From NCBI GenBank assembly GCA_000621425.1, contig JHYJ01000003.1, positions 222,913 to 286,912 on the forward strand: a DNA stretch of 64,000 nucleotides. Reading direction: 5' to 3'. Under the pieces are notes generated by a model, which was given only the letters and a program-made list of their open reading frames with translations, was not told the origin of the DNA and searched no databases. Both the position numbers and the translations under genes were made by a program. Below are positions 35,352-44,053 of this stretch, piece after piece (position 1 is the first letter of the stretch; the number at the start of each line of letters is the position of its first letter). The DNA comes from Lachnospiraceae bacterium AB2028 (GTDB taxonomy: Bacteria; Bacillota; Clostridia; Lachnospirales; Lachnospiraceae).

Positions 35352-36545
35352 ATGGAATACAGAAACGATCGAAACGGTGAAAAACTATCCATCCTTGGTT
35401 TCGGCTGCATGCGTTTTACCAAAAACGGAAATGCCATAGATATCGACAAGGCAGAAAAAGAGATAATGGCCGCATACAATGCCGGTGTCAATTATTTTGA
35501 TACTGCCTATATCTATCAGGGCAGTGAAGCTGCCATAGGTGAGATATTTGAGAGAAACCATATAAGGGATAAGATAAATATCGCCACAAAGCTTCCCCAG
35601 TACATGATAAGCAACCGCAAAGCCATCGACAAATATTTTGACGAGGAGCTATCGAGACTCCGTACCGATCATGTGGACTACTACCTGATGCATCATCTCA
35701 CGGATGTTGCAATGTGGGAGAGCCTTAAGTCAGTGGGCATAGAAGAATGGATAAAGGAAAAGAAGGCATGCGGTCAGATAAGGAATATCGGATTTTCCTA
35801 CCATGGCAATACCGTAAATTTCCTTAAGATCCTTAATGACTACGACTGGGATTTCTGCCAGATACAGTACAATTACCTTGATGAAGTAACGCAGGCAGGC
35901 GTGGAAGGTCTGAAAGCCGCCGCAAAGAAAGGGATACCTGTTGTGATCATGGAACCACTCCGTGGTGGAAAGCTTGTAAATATGCTTCCCGAAAAGGCAA
36001 GGAAGGCTATCGCGGAAAGCGACAGAGGCTTCACCCCGGCAGAATGGGCTTTCAGATGGCTCTGGAATCAGCCTGAGGTTACTGTTGTCCTCTCAGGAAT
36101 GAACTCAGTGGAAATGGTAGAGGAAAATGTTAAGACTGCTTCCTCCGCAAAGGTAGGAGATCTCACTGAAGAGGATTTCAAGCTCATAGAAAAAGTAAAA
36201 ACCGCCATTTCCGAAAAGGAAAAGGTCGGCTGTACAGGATGCCGTTACTGTATGCCTTGTCCTAAGGGAGTTGACATCCCCGGAACATTCAGGGCATACA
36301 ATACCATGTTTTCCGAGTCAAAGAAGGAGGGACGTTTCCAGTTTGCCCAGACTGTAGGCCTCACCAGGGAACCTGCCTTTGCCACCCAGTGTGTTGGTTG
36401 CGGAAAATGCGAGCAACACTGCCCTCAGAGCATAGACATCAGAAACAAGCTGAAGGAAGCAGACAAAGCACTGCGTCCTATCCATTATAAGATAGGAATA
36501 AATATTGCCAGAAAGTATATGTTCCGAAAGAAAAGGGGCACATAA
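35352..36545 (+). CDS. Aldo/keto reductase with C-terminal 2[4Fe-4S] ferredoxin domain
   Basis: The first 270 residues are an aldo/keto reductase barrel: LGFGCMRF near the start, GVNYFDTAYIYQGSEAAIG (catalytic Asp and Tyr), then HVDYYLMHHL (His) and QIRNIGFSYHG. The end carries two cysteine clusters: CTGCRYCMPCPKGVDIP and CVGCGKCEQHCPQSID, binding [4Fe-4S] centres. Clostridial proteins with this fusion are annotated aldo/keto reductases, substrate unknown. I chose the ATG at 35352 (397 residues) because the extra upstream residues from 35271 are not family-like; ribosome binding may use GGGAAAGACGGGG. Fe-S clusters on an AKR suggest ferredoxin-linked electron input. Confidence 0.85.
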   Translation: MEYRNDRNGEKLSILGFGCMRFTKNGNAIDIDKAEKEIMAAYNAGVNYFDTAYIYQGSEAAIGEIFERNHIRDKINIATKLPQYMISNRKAIDKYFDEELSRLRTDHVDYYLMHHLTDVAMWESLKSVGIEEWIKEKKACGQIRNIGFSYHGNTVNFLKILNDYDWDFCQIQYNYLDEVTQAGVEGLKAAAKKGIPVVIMEPLRGGKLVNMLPEKARKAIAESDRGFTPAEWAFRWLWNQPEVTVVLSGMNSVEMVEENVKTASSAKVGDLTEEDFKLIEKVKTAISEKEKVGCTGCRYCMPCPKGVDIPGTFRAYNTMFSESKKEGRFQFAQTVGLTREPAFATQCVGCGKCEQHCPQSIDIRNKLKEADKALRPIHYKIGINIARKYMFRKKRGT

Positions 36546-36548
36546 ATT

Positions 36549-36848
36549 TTATGATTTCTTTTTTAAGAATAAGACAAGAAGGATGATAAACAGCAGTGCA
36601 AAAATCAGAGACGTGCCGATTGAACATCCTCCGATTATCAGAAAGATATGCCCCATCATTCTAGATACTTCCATAGCTGCTTCTCCCTGAAGCTGCTCTC
36701 CATTATAGTAGATTTCTGCACCTGAAGGGCTTATCGAAAATACAGTCCCTATTATAAGAAACGGGAGCGAGATTATCAGTGTGGGGAATGATATCAGCGC
36801 TGAAGCGATAGATCCAATAAGAAATCCGATATTATTTTTCTTTTCCAT
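36549..36848 (-). CDS. Small two-helix membrane protein (99 aa)
   Basis: Two hydrophobic helices (about residues 8-42 and 66-95) flank a short loop with EIYYNGEQLQGEAAM, and the C-terminus is KKKS. Clear ribosome binding site (GAAGGAGTGAAATAATT) before the ATG at 36848. No family recognised; it converges on the aldo/keto reductase gene, whose stop is three bases away. Confidence 0.65.
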   Translation of the reverse strand: MEKKNNIGFLIGSIASALISFPTLIISLPFLIIGTVFSISPSGAEIYYNGEQLQGEAAMEVSRMMGHIFLIIGGCSIGTSLIFALLFIILLVLFLKKKS

Positions 36849-36941
36849 AATTATTTCACTCCTTCAGCGTAATTTTACATCATAAATTTCTCTCATGGCA
36901 AACCTGTAAAAAAAATATTTCTTTAATTTTCCATCCCTTAA

Positions 36942-37070
36942 TCAGTCTGCGGCAGATTCCATCACCCTGCCCAGAAATATTTTTGTATCTTCGCCGTTTT
37001 TCCTGTCGTGAATTATTATACCATCGGGGCATTTCATTTTTAAGGATTTCTTCGAACCCTTTCTCATCAT
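36942..37070 (-). CDS. Possible small ORF (42 aa), low support
   Basis: Within the gap between the small membrane protein and mraY, the minus strand encodes MMRKGSKKSLKMKCPDGIII and then HDRKNGEDTKIFLGRVMESA before TGA. The residue mix looks protein-like and it ends in a charged tail, but the ribosome binding site is weak (ACAAGG) and no homologue is recognised. It could instead be a fragment of a lost gene. The remaining part of the 36849-37147 gap is AT-rich promoter-like DNA. Confidence 0.25.
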   Translation of the reverse strand: MMRKGSKKSLKMKCPDGIIIHDRKNGEDTKIFLGRVMESAAD

Positions 37071-37165
37071 CCTTGTACCGCCAGCCCTTTATCATTAAAT
37101 AATACAGAAGCAGCTTTTTTGTCCCGCCTTGCTATCAACCGTGTATTTTGGTATCATTAGCCATT

Positions 37166-38149
37166 ATGGTTAGACTGATATCAGATACAATTTTTCTTAT
37201 GCCCGTAGCTTTTGCTGTCACTTTTCTGCTGACTTTTTTTTCAATAAAGTTCCTGAAAAAAAAGCTGCCGCAGGATATGGGACGGGCATTTGCGGTAAAC
37301 GGTGCCAATTCCAAGGGAAAGGCCAGAGGAGCCGGCATCATACTGATAATAGTTTATGTACTCTGCGTGCTGGTGTTCATGCCGCTTTCCGTTGAAAGGG
37401 GCTGTTACCTGACACTGTTGGTGGCAGTGATGCTTACCGGTTTCTTTGATGATGCATCAAAAAAGCCCTGGGGAAATCTCACCAAGGGCATTCTTGATAC
37501 AGGCATTGCCGTACTCACGGCTGCAAGTTTTCTTTATTTTAATGAAAACACTGTTCAGCTGGCGCTTGTGGATGTAAGCTTTTCCATCCCCGTTTGGCTC
37601 TACGGCATACTGATAGTGCTTTTAGTATTCGGAAGCATAAATGTAGTCAACTGTACCGATGGCGTTGACGGACTTTGTGGCTCACTGTCCATAGTAACGC
37701 TCGGTTCCTTCATGCTGCTGCCGGAAGAACTCTTTTCAACAGAAAGCCGGAACAGCATCCTGCTTTTCATCGCAGTGCTCATCGCCTATCTCTGGTTCAA
37801 TACTAAGCCCAGCACCGTACTGATGGGAGACGCAGGATCCAGGGCAATCGGACTATTAGTAGCCATTGTGGCGCTCAAGTCCCATGATCCCTTCTTATTC
37901 ATACCTTTTGCGGTAGTTATGATCTTCGACGGCGGTTTAGGACTCTTTAAGCTGACAGTCCTTCGCATCGCCAAGAAAGTCTTCCGTATGAAGGATCCCA
38001 CCTTCATGAAAAAAATCCGTACACCTCTTCATGACCATGTCCGCAAGTCCTTCAAGGAAGGAAGCCGCTGGGAAGACCCCCAGGTGGTGTGGAGATTCCT
38101 TATTATTCAGATTGCAGTAAGCACGATCATACTTCTGCTGATAAAGTAG
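37166..38149 (+). CDS. mraY: MraY-family phospho-MurNAc-pentapeptide transferase
   Basis: The enzyme attaches UDP-MurNAc-pentapeptide to undecaprenyl phosphate, giving lipid I of peptidoglycan synthesis. Family motifs: FFDDASKKPWGN (active-site Asp pair and Lys), NVVNCTDGVDGLCGSLSIV, KPSTVLMGDAGSRAIG and RTPLHDHVRKS (the MraY-specific PLHxH-type loop). Ten hydrophobic helices can be made out. The start is uncertain: ATG at 37166 and TTG at 37148 are both in frame, and neither has a strong ribosome binding site. It stands alone, outside any mur cluster visible here, so it may be a second copy with a special role. Confidence 0.85.
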   Translation: MVRLISDTIFLMPVAFAVTFLLTFFSIKFLKKKLPQDMGRAFAVNGANSKGKARGAGIILIIVYVLCVLVFMPLSVERGCYLTLLVAVMLTGFFDDASKKPWGNLTKGILDTGIAVLTAASFLYFNENTVQLALVDVSFSIPVWLYGILIVLLVFGSINVVNCTDGVDGLCGSLSIVTLGSFMLLPEELFSTESRNSILLFIAVLIAYLWFNTKPSTVLMGDAGSRAIGLLVAIVALKSHDPFLFIPFAVVMIFDGGLGLFKLTVLRIAKKVFRMKDPTFMKKIRTPLHDHVRKSFKEGSRWEDPQVVWRFLIIQIAVSTIILLLIK

Positions 38150-38160
38150 GTTACTCATTA

Positions 38161-38189
38161 GAAATCCCCACCAAAATGGTGGGGATTTC
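38161..38189 (+). terminator. Terminator of mraY
   Basis: Perfect 12-base arms GAAATCCCCACC (38161-38172) and GGTGGGGATTTC (38178-38189) with a 5-base loop, followed on the plus strand by TCATTTCTTTTTCTTC. It lies just 11 bases after the mraY stop and just beyond the stop of the convergent peptidase gene (38190). Confidence 0.85.
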
Positions 38190-40541
38190 TCATTTCTTTT
38201 TCTTCAATACCATGACCACTATCACGACTACCACAATACAGGTTATTGCTGCGATCACACCGCAGAGAACTTTAGCCTGCCAGGGTATCCTTCCGATGAA
38301 GGAAGTTTCGATGTCATTTCCGTTCGGCTGAGCAGGATTTCCTTCGTCCGGCGTTGACATGCCGGGATCTGTTCCCTCATCCGGTGTGGGCTCTATCTTG
38401 GCATCATTTGCTGCCTCCAGGGCTGCCTTTGAGTTTTCAAATTCGGCCTCATCGACTATGCCAACCTGAGGATAGCTCTTTATGGGGAAATTATCGTAAT
38501 CAAAGCCGTCATTGTTGAAATCCTTATTATCTGACTTAAGCCTTTCCACGATATCAGCCCAGTCAGTCCATGCCTCATTGTCAGTAAGGTCCGTACCCAC
38601 AAAACTCTCACCGTGATTTACCACAGTCTTTATATAGGCATTGACCACATCCCTTATTTCGTAAAACTCAACACCGGCCTCATTAAGGTCTTCCGTGTAG
38701 TTTATGGTGCTGCTGCCGTCAATCTGTGCCTTTACCACTACAGAATACTTATAGCCCTCAGGTATAGCCACATCTTTGCCAAGGTCTGCCATATGGAATC
38801 CTGCATAATTTAAGTGTTCGCTTGTTTCCGCTAAAAGAACTCCGTCCACAGGACTTTCCGCATCCTCATTCAGAAGATAGACCCTGTACTCCACATCTGT
38901 CTTTGCCCTGGCACTTTCAAAACCGATAAAACGGACTGAGCAGTTTTCCTCTGCCTCAAAGATATCTGCCATATAGACATCCTCATCAAATAATGCAGCA
39001 GACGGAACTACTGTCGGCAGATAGTCATACATATCCACATTATCATAGATGCCTTCTGTCCCTCCGGTGGTGTCAAAATCAAAGCTTATGGGAGAACCCA
39101 AGCTCTGGTCATAATAGGATAGCCAGAAATATCCCGTACCGCCGCTGCCCCAGGTCCAGTTGTAATCAGGATCATCCTCATAATCACATCCCCAGCTGTT
39201 CTTTACAAGGAAGGCTCCGTCTCCGCCTATGGTACCATTCGGATCCAGGAAGTATTCCTTGGGGAAATTATCATCATAACCTACCACGCAGACACAGTGG
39301 TCGGACAGCACAAACTTGTTAACTGAATTTGGATCTGAAGGATCGTATTCGCAGTCATAGGTATAATGTGCCCATATGGGTGCCCTGGAATCATCACTGG
39401 GATTTCCGTCTTCATCAAGAAAAACAATGTAAGCCGGCTCATCTTTCGGCCTCTCGTAATCCGGCGTGTAAGCATCACATTTATATGCAACGGAAACCGC
39501 CCTGCCATGCACAAGTTCTGACTTTATGGCATCAATCCCAGCCTGATTGAAAATATAGGCACCATTATCATCCATAAGAGCAGGGTAAGGCAGTAAATTA
39601 CAGTCCGTCATATGGTAATCTGATATAAAATGCTGTGACTCGTCAACAGTCCAGTCGCCTTCCCTTGTCTCGTAAAAAGCCACGCAGACTTTCTTCCCAT
39701 TAAGACCCTCTCCGGAAACATCCGTACCGGCCGCCCAGTAAAGAAGGACCACGGTATCATAATCCAGTGCCTGATACCCCTTTTCTTCCCACTGTTTTGT
39801 AATCTCTTCAACAGTGTTTTCCGTGGGGTCATAGCGCTCAACGATCAGGTTTTCCTTTTCCAGCATGCCATCCTCAGGCACATCTATAGCCACCAGGCAT
39901 ACCTTGTCATAGTTTACATCAGTCATCGGCGCATAGGGCACCTCAGACTCAAGTACAGGGCCTGCCCCGGATGAAAAGAGTCCTGCAGCATACTCGGCAA
40001 AACCGCCGGCGTATAAAACCCTTTCGGTTGCGGCAGACGCATCATCATTCTCCCTAAAATATGCATAGAAACCCTCTCCGTCCTGATCAGTATATTCCGC
40101 ATCCTCCGGAAGATGGAACCTGGCAAACCAGGCAAGATGATGCTCAGACAGGTTAAACTGACTATTATCCTCGCTCGCAGAAAAATCGTGCCCCATTTCA
40201 TAAGCCAGGCTTGTTTCAGCTGCCGCCACAGTGGAAAAGCTCCAGCAGGTACTCCAGTATGACTGGTCCTTTACTCCTGATACATAGTTCTTTCCATCCA
40301 CATCACGCAGATCAAAAGCTGCAGGCAGTCCCGATGCGTCCACATCCGGCTGACGGTGGTCGCCTATGGGATTGTCAGTATGCAGTTCCGTATATTTCCT
40401 TTCATATATACGGTCACTTTCGTGGATTCCGGCCGCATAGTCATCTATGCTCAGACGCGCTGCATCAGCATAAGCATAGATGCTTCCCGACATAACAAGT
40501 GTAACTGTGGCAGTAAGTGCCAACATCTGTTTCTTTCTCAT
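38190..40541 (-). CDS. Membrane-anchored C1-family (papain-like) surface peptidase
   Basis: A signal peptide (MRKKQMLALTATVTLVMSG) is followed by a papain-like domain: LPAAFDLRDVDGKNYVSGVK, the oxyanion Gln93 and Cys99 (QSYWSTCWSFST), His in LSDHCVCVVGYDDNF and Asn in FLVKNSWGCDYED. Residues about 520-660 resemble the lectin-like domain of this peptidase group. The end has a Pro-rich linker, one helix and KKKK, which fixes it to the membrane. Classic papain has CGSCW; here the site reads STCW with the first Cys missing. Probably processes surface or environmental proteins. The gene starts 17 bases after the GH3 gene's stop and may share its transcript. Confidence 0.85.
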   Translation of the reverse strand: MRKKQMLALTATVTLVMSGSIYAYADAARLSIDDYAAGIHESDRIYERKYTELHTDNPIGDHRQPDVDASGLPAAFDLRDVDGKNYVSGVKDQSYWSTCWSFSTVAAAETSLAYEMGHDFSASEDNSQFNLSEHHLAWFARFHLPEDAEYTDQDGEGFYAYFRENDDASAATERVLYAGGFAEYAAGLFSSGAGPVLESEVPYAPMTDVNYDKVCLVAIDVPEDGMLEKENLIVERYDPTENTVEEITKQWEEKGYQALDYDTVVLLYWAAGTDVSGEGLNGKKVCVAFYETREGDWTVDESQHFISDYHMTDCNLLPYPALMDDNGAYIFNQAGIDAIKSELVHGRAVSVAYKCDAYTPDYERPKDEPAYIVFLDEDGNPSDDSRAPIWAHYTYDCEYDPSDPNSVNKFVLSDHCVCVVGYDDNFPKEYFLDPNGTIGGDGAFLVKNSWGCDYEDDPDYNWTWGSGGTGYFWLSYYDQSLGSPISFDFDTTGGTEGIYDNVDMYDYLPTVVPSAALFDEDVYMADIFEAEENCSVRFIGFESARAKTDVEYRVYLLNEDAESPVDGVLLAETSEHLNYAGFHMADLGKDVAIPEGYKYSVVVKAQIDGSSTINYTEDLNEAGVEFYEIRDVVNAYIKTVVNHGESFVGTDLTDNEAWTDWADIVERLKSDNKDFNNDGFDYDNFPIKSYPQVGIVDEAEFENSKAALEAANDAKIEPTPDEGTDPGMSTPDEGNPAQPNGNDIETSFIGRIPWQAKVLCGVIAAITCIVVVVIVVMVLKKKK

Positions 40542-40557
40542 GGTTTCTCCCTATATT

Positions 40558-42447
40558 TTATTCCTGCAGTGCGCTCCAGCCCATCTCATGCCAGCATTCA
40601 TCGGTTCCTATCTGGCTGATTGACGAATAATAGGGCATTGGAAGTGTTCCCGTAAGGGCTACATCCCCTGACAGCACATCAGCAACGGCATTTCCGCCCT
40701 CAGATCCCGGCAGGTAACATATGATGCAGGAATCCCAGTTATCAATATAATCATTTACTATCACATTACGGCCGGCAACTATCAAAGTCAGTGTAGGCTT
40801 GCCTGAAGCAGCAGCCTCCTCAATTGCCTTTTTGTTTCCTGATAATGCCATGTCGCCGACTATGGAAAGGTCCTCCGTATCACCGGTCCACTCTGCATAA
40901 GGATACTCGCCTACACAAAGAACCACCATGTCGCATTCATCTATCCTGTCAGGATCCGTTATGATCTCGAAACCTTTTTCTGCGCCTGCTGCCTCAAGAG
41001 CCTCCAGGATGGAAGGATCATTAGGAAGTACACGCTCGCCGTACTCATCGCTTGCTCCTACCCAGAAATAGGTCCAGCCGCCGCACATTGCACCGGTGTC
41101 GGTAGCCGCAGGCCCCGTCACATAAACCTTCATGCCCGGCTCAATGGTCAGGTGCTTTCCGGCCTTTAAGGGAACAAAAGACTTTGCTGCCAGCTCCCTT
41201 GCCACCTCATGGGAACGCTCGCTTCCGAAATCATATGAGGGCTCAAAATTCTCAATGAAGGGATCCTCAAAGAGACCTGCATCCATTTTTACTTTTATTA
41301 TCCTGGTAACCGCATCATCGATACGCTCTTCGCTTACGGAACCTTCATTGACAGCTTCCACAATATAGCCCCTGCAGATCTCGTAATGGTCTGCTTCCAT
41401 CAGCATATCAATGCCTGCGTTTATGCAGAGAATGACATTTGCCTTGAGATCATCACCGGAACACTTCTCTATGGAATCCCAGTCAGACAGGATAAAACCT
41501 TCAAAACCAAGGTCGTCCTTAAGATAACTGATGTACTCAGCATTCTCATGCATCTTTGTGCCCCAGAGGGATGAATGGGAGATCATTATGGACTGCACAC
41601 CGGAATTGATGAGGGCCGCATAAACCGAAAGCTGTGCCTCTATCTCTTCCTGTGTCATCTCGGCATCACCACGGTCGATTATCCTTATGGTCGCATCCGA
41701 AAACTCGCCTGTCCCGTATTTCGTGTATCCGCCGCCGAAGAAATGCTTGGCACAGACTACAACGCCTTCTGACATAAGGCCTTCAGAATATGCCACCGAT
41801 AATTCCTTTATGCGCTCATTGTCGTTAGAGTAGCATTCATATGTACGGCCCCATCTGGGATCCTGGGCCGCATCCACGCATGGCGAAAAGTTAAGCAGCA
41901 TTCCGGTATGTATAAGGTCTGAACCTACGAGAGCACCATACTCTTTCATAAGCTCCGGATCGTTTGCCGCACCCATATTAATATTATGAGGGAATATTAC
42001 ATTGCCGTATGCAAAGTTGACTCCATGGACACTGTCCTGCCCGAAGATATAGGGAATGGCTGCCTCTGATGAAAGGGCAGCGCTCTGATACTGACAGGTT
42101 ATGTCGTACCACTCCTCCGCCGTAGGATTGGGAAGTTCCTCGAATTTTCCGAGAACTGAGCCGTAGTCACATTCTTTCAGATCGTCATAGACAATATTGT
42201 AATTTGCGCCCTGAACCATCTGGGCAGCCTTCTGCTCCAGGGTAAGGGTGGCAACAATCTCCTCCGCTGTCATGCCTTCATATCTTTCAATGCCGGCGGT
42301 GTCTGTTTCCCCTTCCACTGCTCCGGTCTCGCCTGTCAGCTCAGAAGATACCGATGGTGCTGATGGTGTGCACGATGTAAACACCAGTGATGCCGTAATC
42401 AATAACGCTAAGATTTTTCTGTGCTTCAAACCTGAATCCCCCTTCAT
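40558..42447 (-). CDS. Glycoside hydrolase family 3 lipoprotein
   Basis: A 629-residue lipoprotein (lipobox VFTSC, Cys26) with the GH3 barrel: AAIPYIFGQDSVHGVNF, LNFSPCVDAAQDPRWGRTYE, AKHFFGGGYTKYGTG and GFILSDWDS, with the nucleophile Asp322. A C-terminal alpha/beta sandwich follows. It should be an exo-acting beta-glucosidase or beta-glucan/xyloside hydrolase at the cell surface; the exact sugar is not evident. GGAAAA precedes the ATG at 42447. The gene begins ten bases after the radical SAM gene's stop, so co-transcription is possible although the functions do not obviously match. Confidence 0.9.
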   Translation of the reverse strand: MKGDSGLKHRKILALLITASLVFTSCTPSAPSVSSELTGETGAVEGETDTAGIERYEGMTAEEIVATLTLEQKAAQMVQGANYNIVYDDLKECDYGSVLGKFEELPNPTAEEWYDITCQYQSAALSSEAAIPYIFGQDSVHGVNFAYGNVIFPHNINMGAANDPELMKEYGALVGSDLIHTGMLLNFSPCVDAAQDPRWGRTYECYSNDNERIKELSVAYSEGLMSEGVVVCAKHFFGGGYTKYGTGEFSDATIRIIDRGDAEMTQEEIEAQLSVYAALINSGVQSIMISHSSLWGTKMHENAEYISYLKDDLGFEGFILSDWDSIEKCSGDDLKANVILCINAGIDMLMEADHYEICRGYIVEAVNEGSVSEERIDDAVTRIIKVKMDAGLFEDPFIENFEPSYDFGSERSHEVARELAAKSFVPLKAGKHLTIEPGMKVYVTGPAATDTGAMCGGWTYFWVGASDEYGERVLPNDPSILEALEAAGAEKGFEIITDPDRIDECDMVVLCVGEYPYAEWTGDTEDLSIVGDMALSGNKKAIEEAAASGKPTLTLIVAGRNVIVNDYIDNWDSCIICYLPGSEGGNAVADVLSGDVALTGTLPMPYYSSISQIGTDECWHEMGWSALQE

Positions 42448-42457
42448 TTTTCCTGTA

Positions 42458-43081
42458 TTATTCCCGTACTACGTATGAAAAAACATCCATACGCGTGACA
42501 CCCATAGCTTTTAACTTTTCTATGCTTTTCCCTCTCTTTTCTTCATCATTAAAACCCGGTATCAGCGGCACCCTTACTACCACCCGCTCCGGGCCTATGT
42601 TTTCAATCAGGAAACGCAGATTGGACTCCATAAGAGCATGGTCTCCGCCGGTGTAATCATGATATATCTCCGGATCCATGTCTTTGCAGTCCACAATGAA
42701 CTCGTCTATGCTTTCCATAGCCAATGCCACCATATCCTGCGGTACCGCAAGTGATGTCTCCGCCGAGAGCCGCCATTCCTTCGGACAGACCTCTTTAAAA
42801 TACGAAAAAAAAGATGCCTGCAGGAGAGACTCACCGCCACCGAAGGTGATACCGCCACCGGTAGCACAATAGTAGAGATGGTCACAGCGGACCTTCTCTA
42901 CCAGGTCTTTAGCCGTCACATTCTTGAATTTATTCTCCGCAAGAATCTTTTTATTTATGCAATACCTGCAGTGCAAAGGACAACCGGGACTGCAGACCAG
43001 AGTGGTAACACCCTTGCCATCGATACCCATGCGCAGCCTGGAAATTGTCATTAATGGAAAAACCGGTGAACTCAGTATCAC
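42458..43081 (-). CDS. Radical SAM enzyme (activase-like)
   Basis: A 207-residue protein with the radical SAM cluster CPLHCRYC (Cys34, 38, 41 of CX3CX2C), GGGITFGGGES for SAM binding, and SIDEFIVDCKDMDPE, DHALMESNLRFL and VVVRVPLIPGFND as in pyruvate formate-lyase activases and related glycyl-radical activators. It is short of those (about 245-260 residues), and no glycyl radical enzyme is encoded here. The start is GTG at 43081, overlapping the upstream stop (GTGA). The partner is thus the CX3CX2C-containing protein, and I infer that the radical enzyme acts on it or through it. Confidence 0.8.
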   Translation of the reverse strand: MILSSPVFPLMTISRLRMGIDGKGVTTLVCSPGCPLHCRYCINKKILAENKFKNVTAKDLVEKVRCDHLYYCATGGGITFGGGESLLQASFFSYFKEVCPKEWRLSAETSLAVPQDMVALAMESIDEFIVDCKDMDPEIYHDYTGGDHALMESNLRFLIENIGPERVVVRVPLIPGFNDEEKRGKSIEKLKAMGVTRMDVFSYVVRE

Positions 43082-44025
43082 TCCTCCGTATCAGAACTTT
43101 CCGTTGCAGCTGCTTCTTCTCTTTCTATAGCTTCCTGTGCGGCGATTATTTCTCCTCCCACTTCAGGTTCACCAACTTCAAAGGTAACAAGATCTTCATC
43201 TGTACGGAATTCGACAAAACCACAATAACCGGAAACCTCATTGCTGCTCCAGGTATATGGGGCAGAATCAATTATGCGATATGTATGGCCCTTCTCAAGG
43301 GTGATTTCCGGGAAGATATCCCAGAAAACATTCGGTACATCGGCACGCCCACGTCCGTATGCATCCCAGGTGCCCAGAAGAACTCCGTCCGTCACATCAT
43401 AAATGCTTATCTGCCCGGGCTCTACTCCCCAGCCGTAATCCCAATGATCGGTGGTGACGACCCTGAGCGGTATATCACTGTCAGGCGTTATTTCCGGACA
43501 GTACTGAGCTGTCGAATCTATTTCTTCATTATTGAAATTGGAATTAAAGACATCTGTTCCGTCAAGACGAGCAAGGGCTGCCTCTTCATATTCCGGATCG
43601 CATATCGGTATATAGGGCTCAGCCTCACCCGAAAGCTGTTCAATGGATACATCACCTGACAGCTCCTCTATCTCCGGAGTGGGGGTAGGATCCATTTCAT
43701 CAGCCGCTCCTGCCAGATCTTCAATCTGCGTATCCGGAACATCGCCGGCTATTTCATTTCCACCAAATAGATTTCCCGGACCGGTACAGGCAGCACTTCC
43801 CATAGTTATGCCCGCACAGAGCGCACCTACGGCAACGGTCTTGCCCAGACGTTCCCTCTTTTCCAGCTCTTTTTCCAGGTATCTCAGCTCACTCTCGCAT
43901 TTAGGACAGGTGCCGGAACAGTCACCCTGATACGTGCATTCCCTTGTTACATAAGGAATATCGTTTTCATCTGCTATTTTCTGACGGATTTCTTTAAGAA
44001 TCTTACATTTAGCTTTTCCCAGCAT
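43078..44025 (-). CDS. Membrane-linked protein with N-terminal CX5CX3CX2C motif
   Basis: Residues 1-60 read MLGKAKCKILKEIRQKIADE, then ECTYQGDCSGTCPKCE with Cys30, 36, 40 and 43, a pattern suited to a [4Fe-4S] cluster or zinc. A short hydrophobic stretch (about 62-80) with GSAAC follows, then a long acidic, Pro/Glu-rich linker and a beta-rich C-terminal domain (about 150-290; VEPGQISIYDVTDGVLLG, GHTYRIIDSAPYTW). The first part would lie inside and the rest outside the membrane, or the SAAC could be a lipid-anchor site. I know no named family. It overlaps the radical SAM gene by four bases, and its ATG follows GAGGAGGGAAAAGT. Confidence 0.6.
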   Translation of the reverse strand: MLGKAKCKILKEIRQKIADENDIPYVTRECTYQGDCSGTCPKCESELRYLEKELEKRERLGKTVAVGALCAGITMGSAACTGPGNLFGGNEIAGDVPDTQIEDLAGAADEMDPTPTPEIEELSGDVSIEQLSGEAEPYIPICDPEYEEAALARLDGTDVFNSNFNNEEIDSTAQYCPEITPDSDIPLRVVTTDHWDYGWGVEPGQISIYDVTDGVLLGTWDAYGRGRADVPNVFWDIFPEITLEKGHTYRIIDSAPYTWSSNEVSGYCGFVEFRTDEDLVTFEVGEPEVGGEIIAAQEAIEREEAAATESSDTEE

Positions 44026-44053
44026 ACTTTTCCCTCCTCAAATGTTTACTGTT

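Noticed and set aside
36880-37095. 71-codon minus ORF upstream of the small membrane protein
   Set aside because: Its residues look random and a different frame in the same stretch is more protein-like, though that too is weak.
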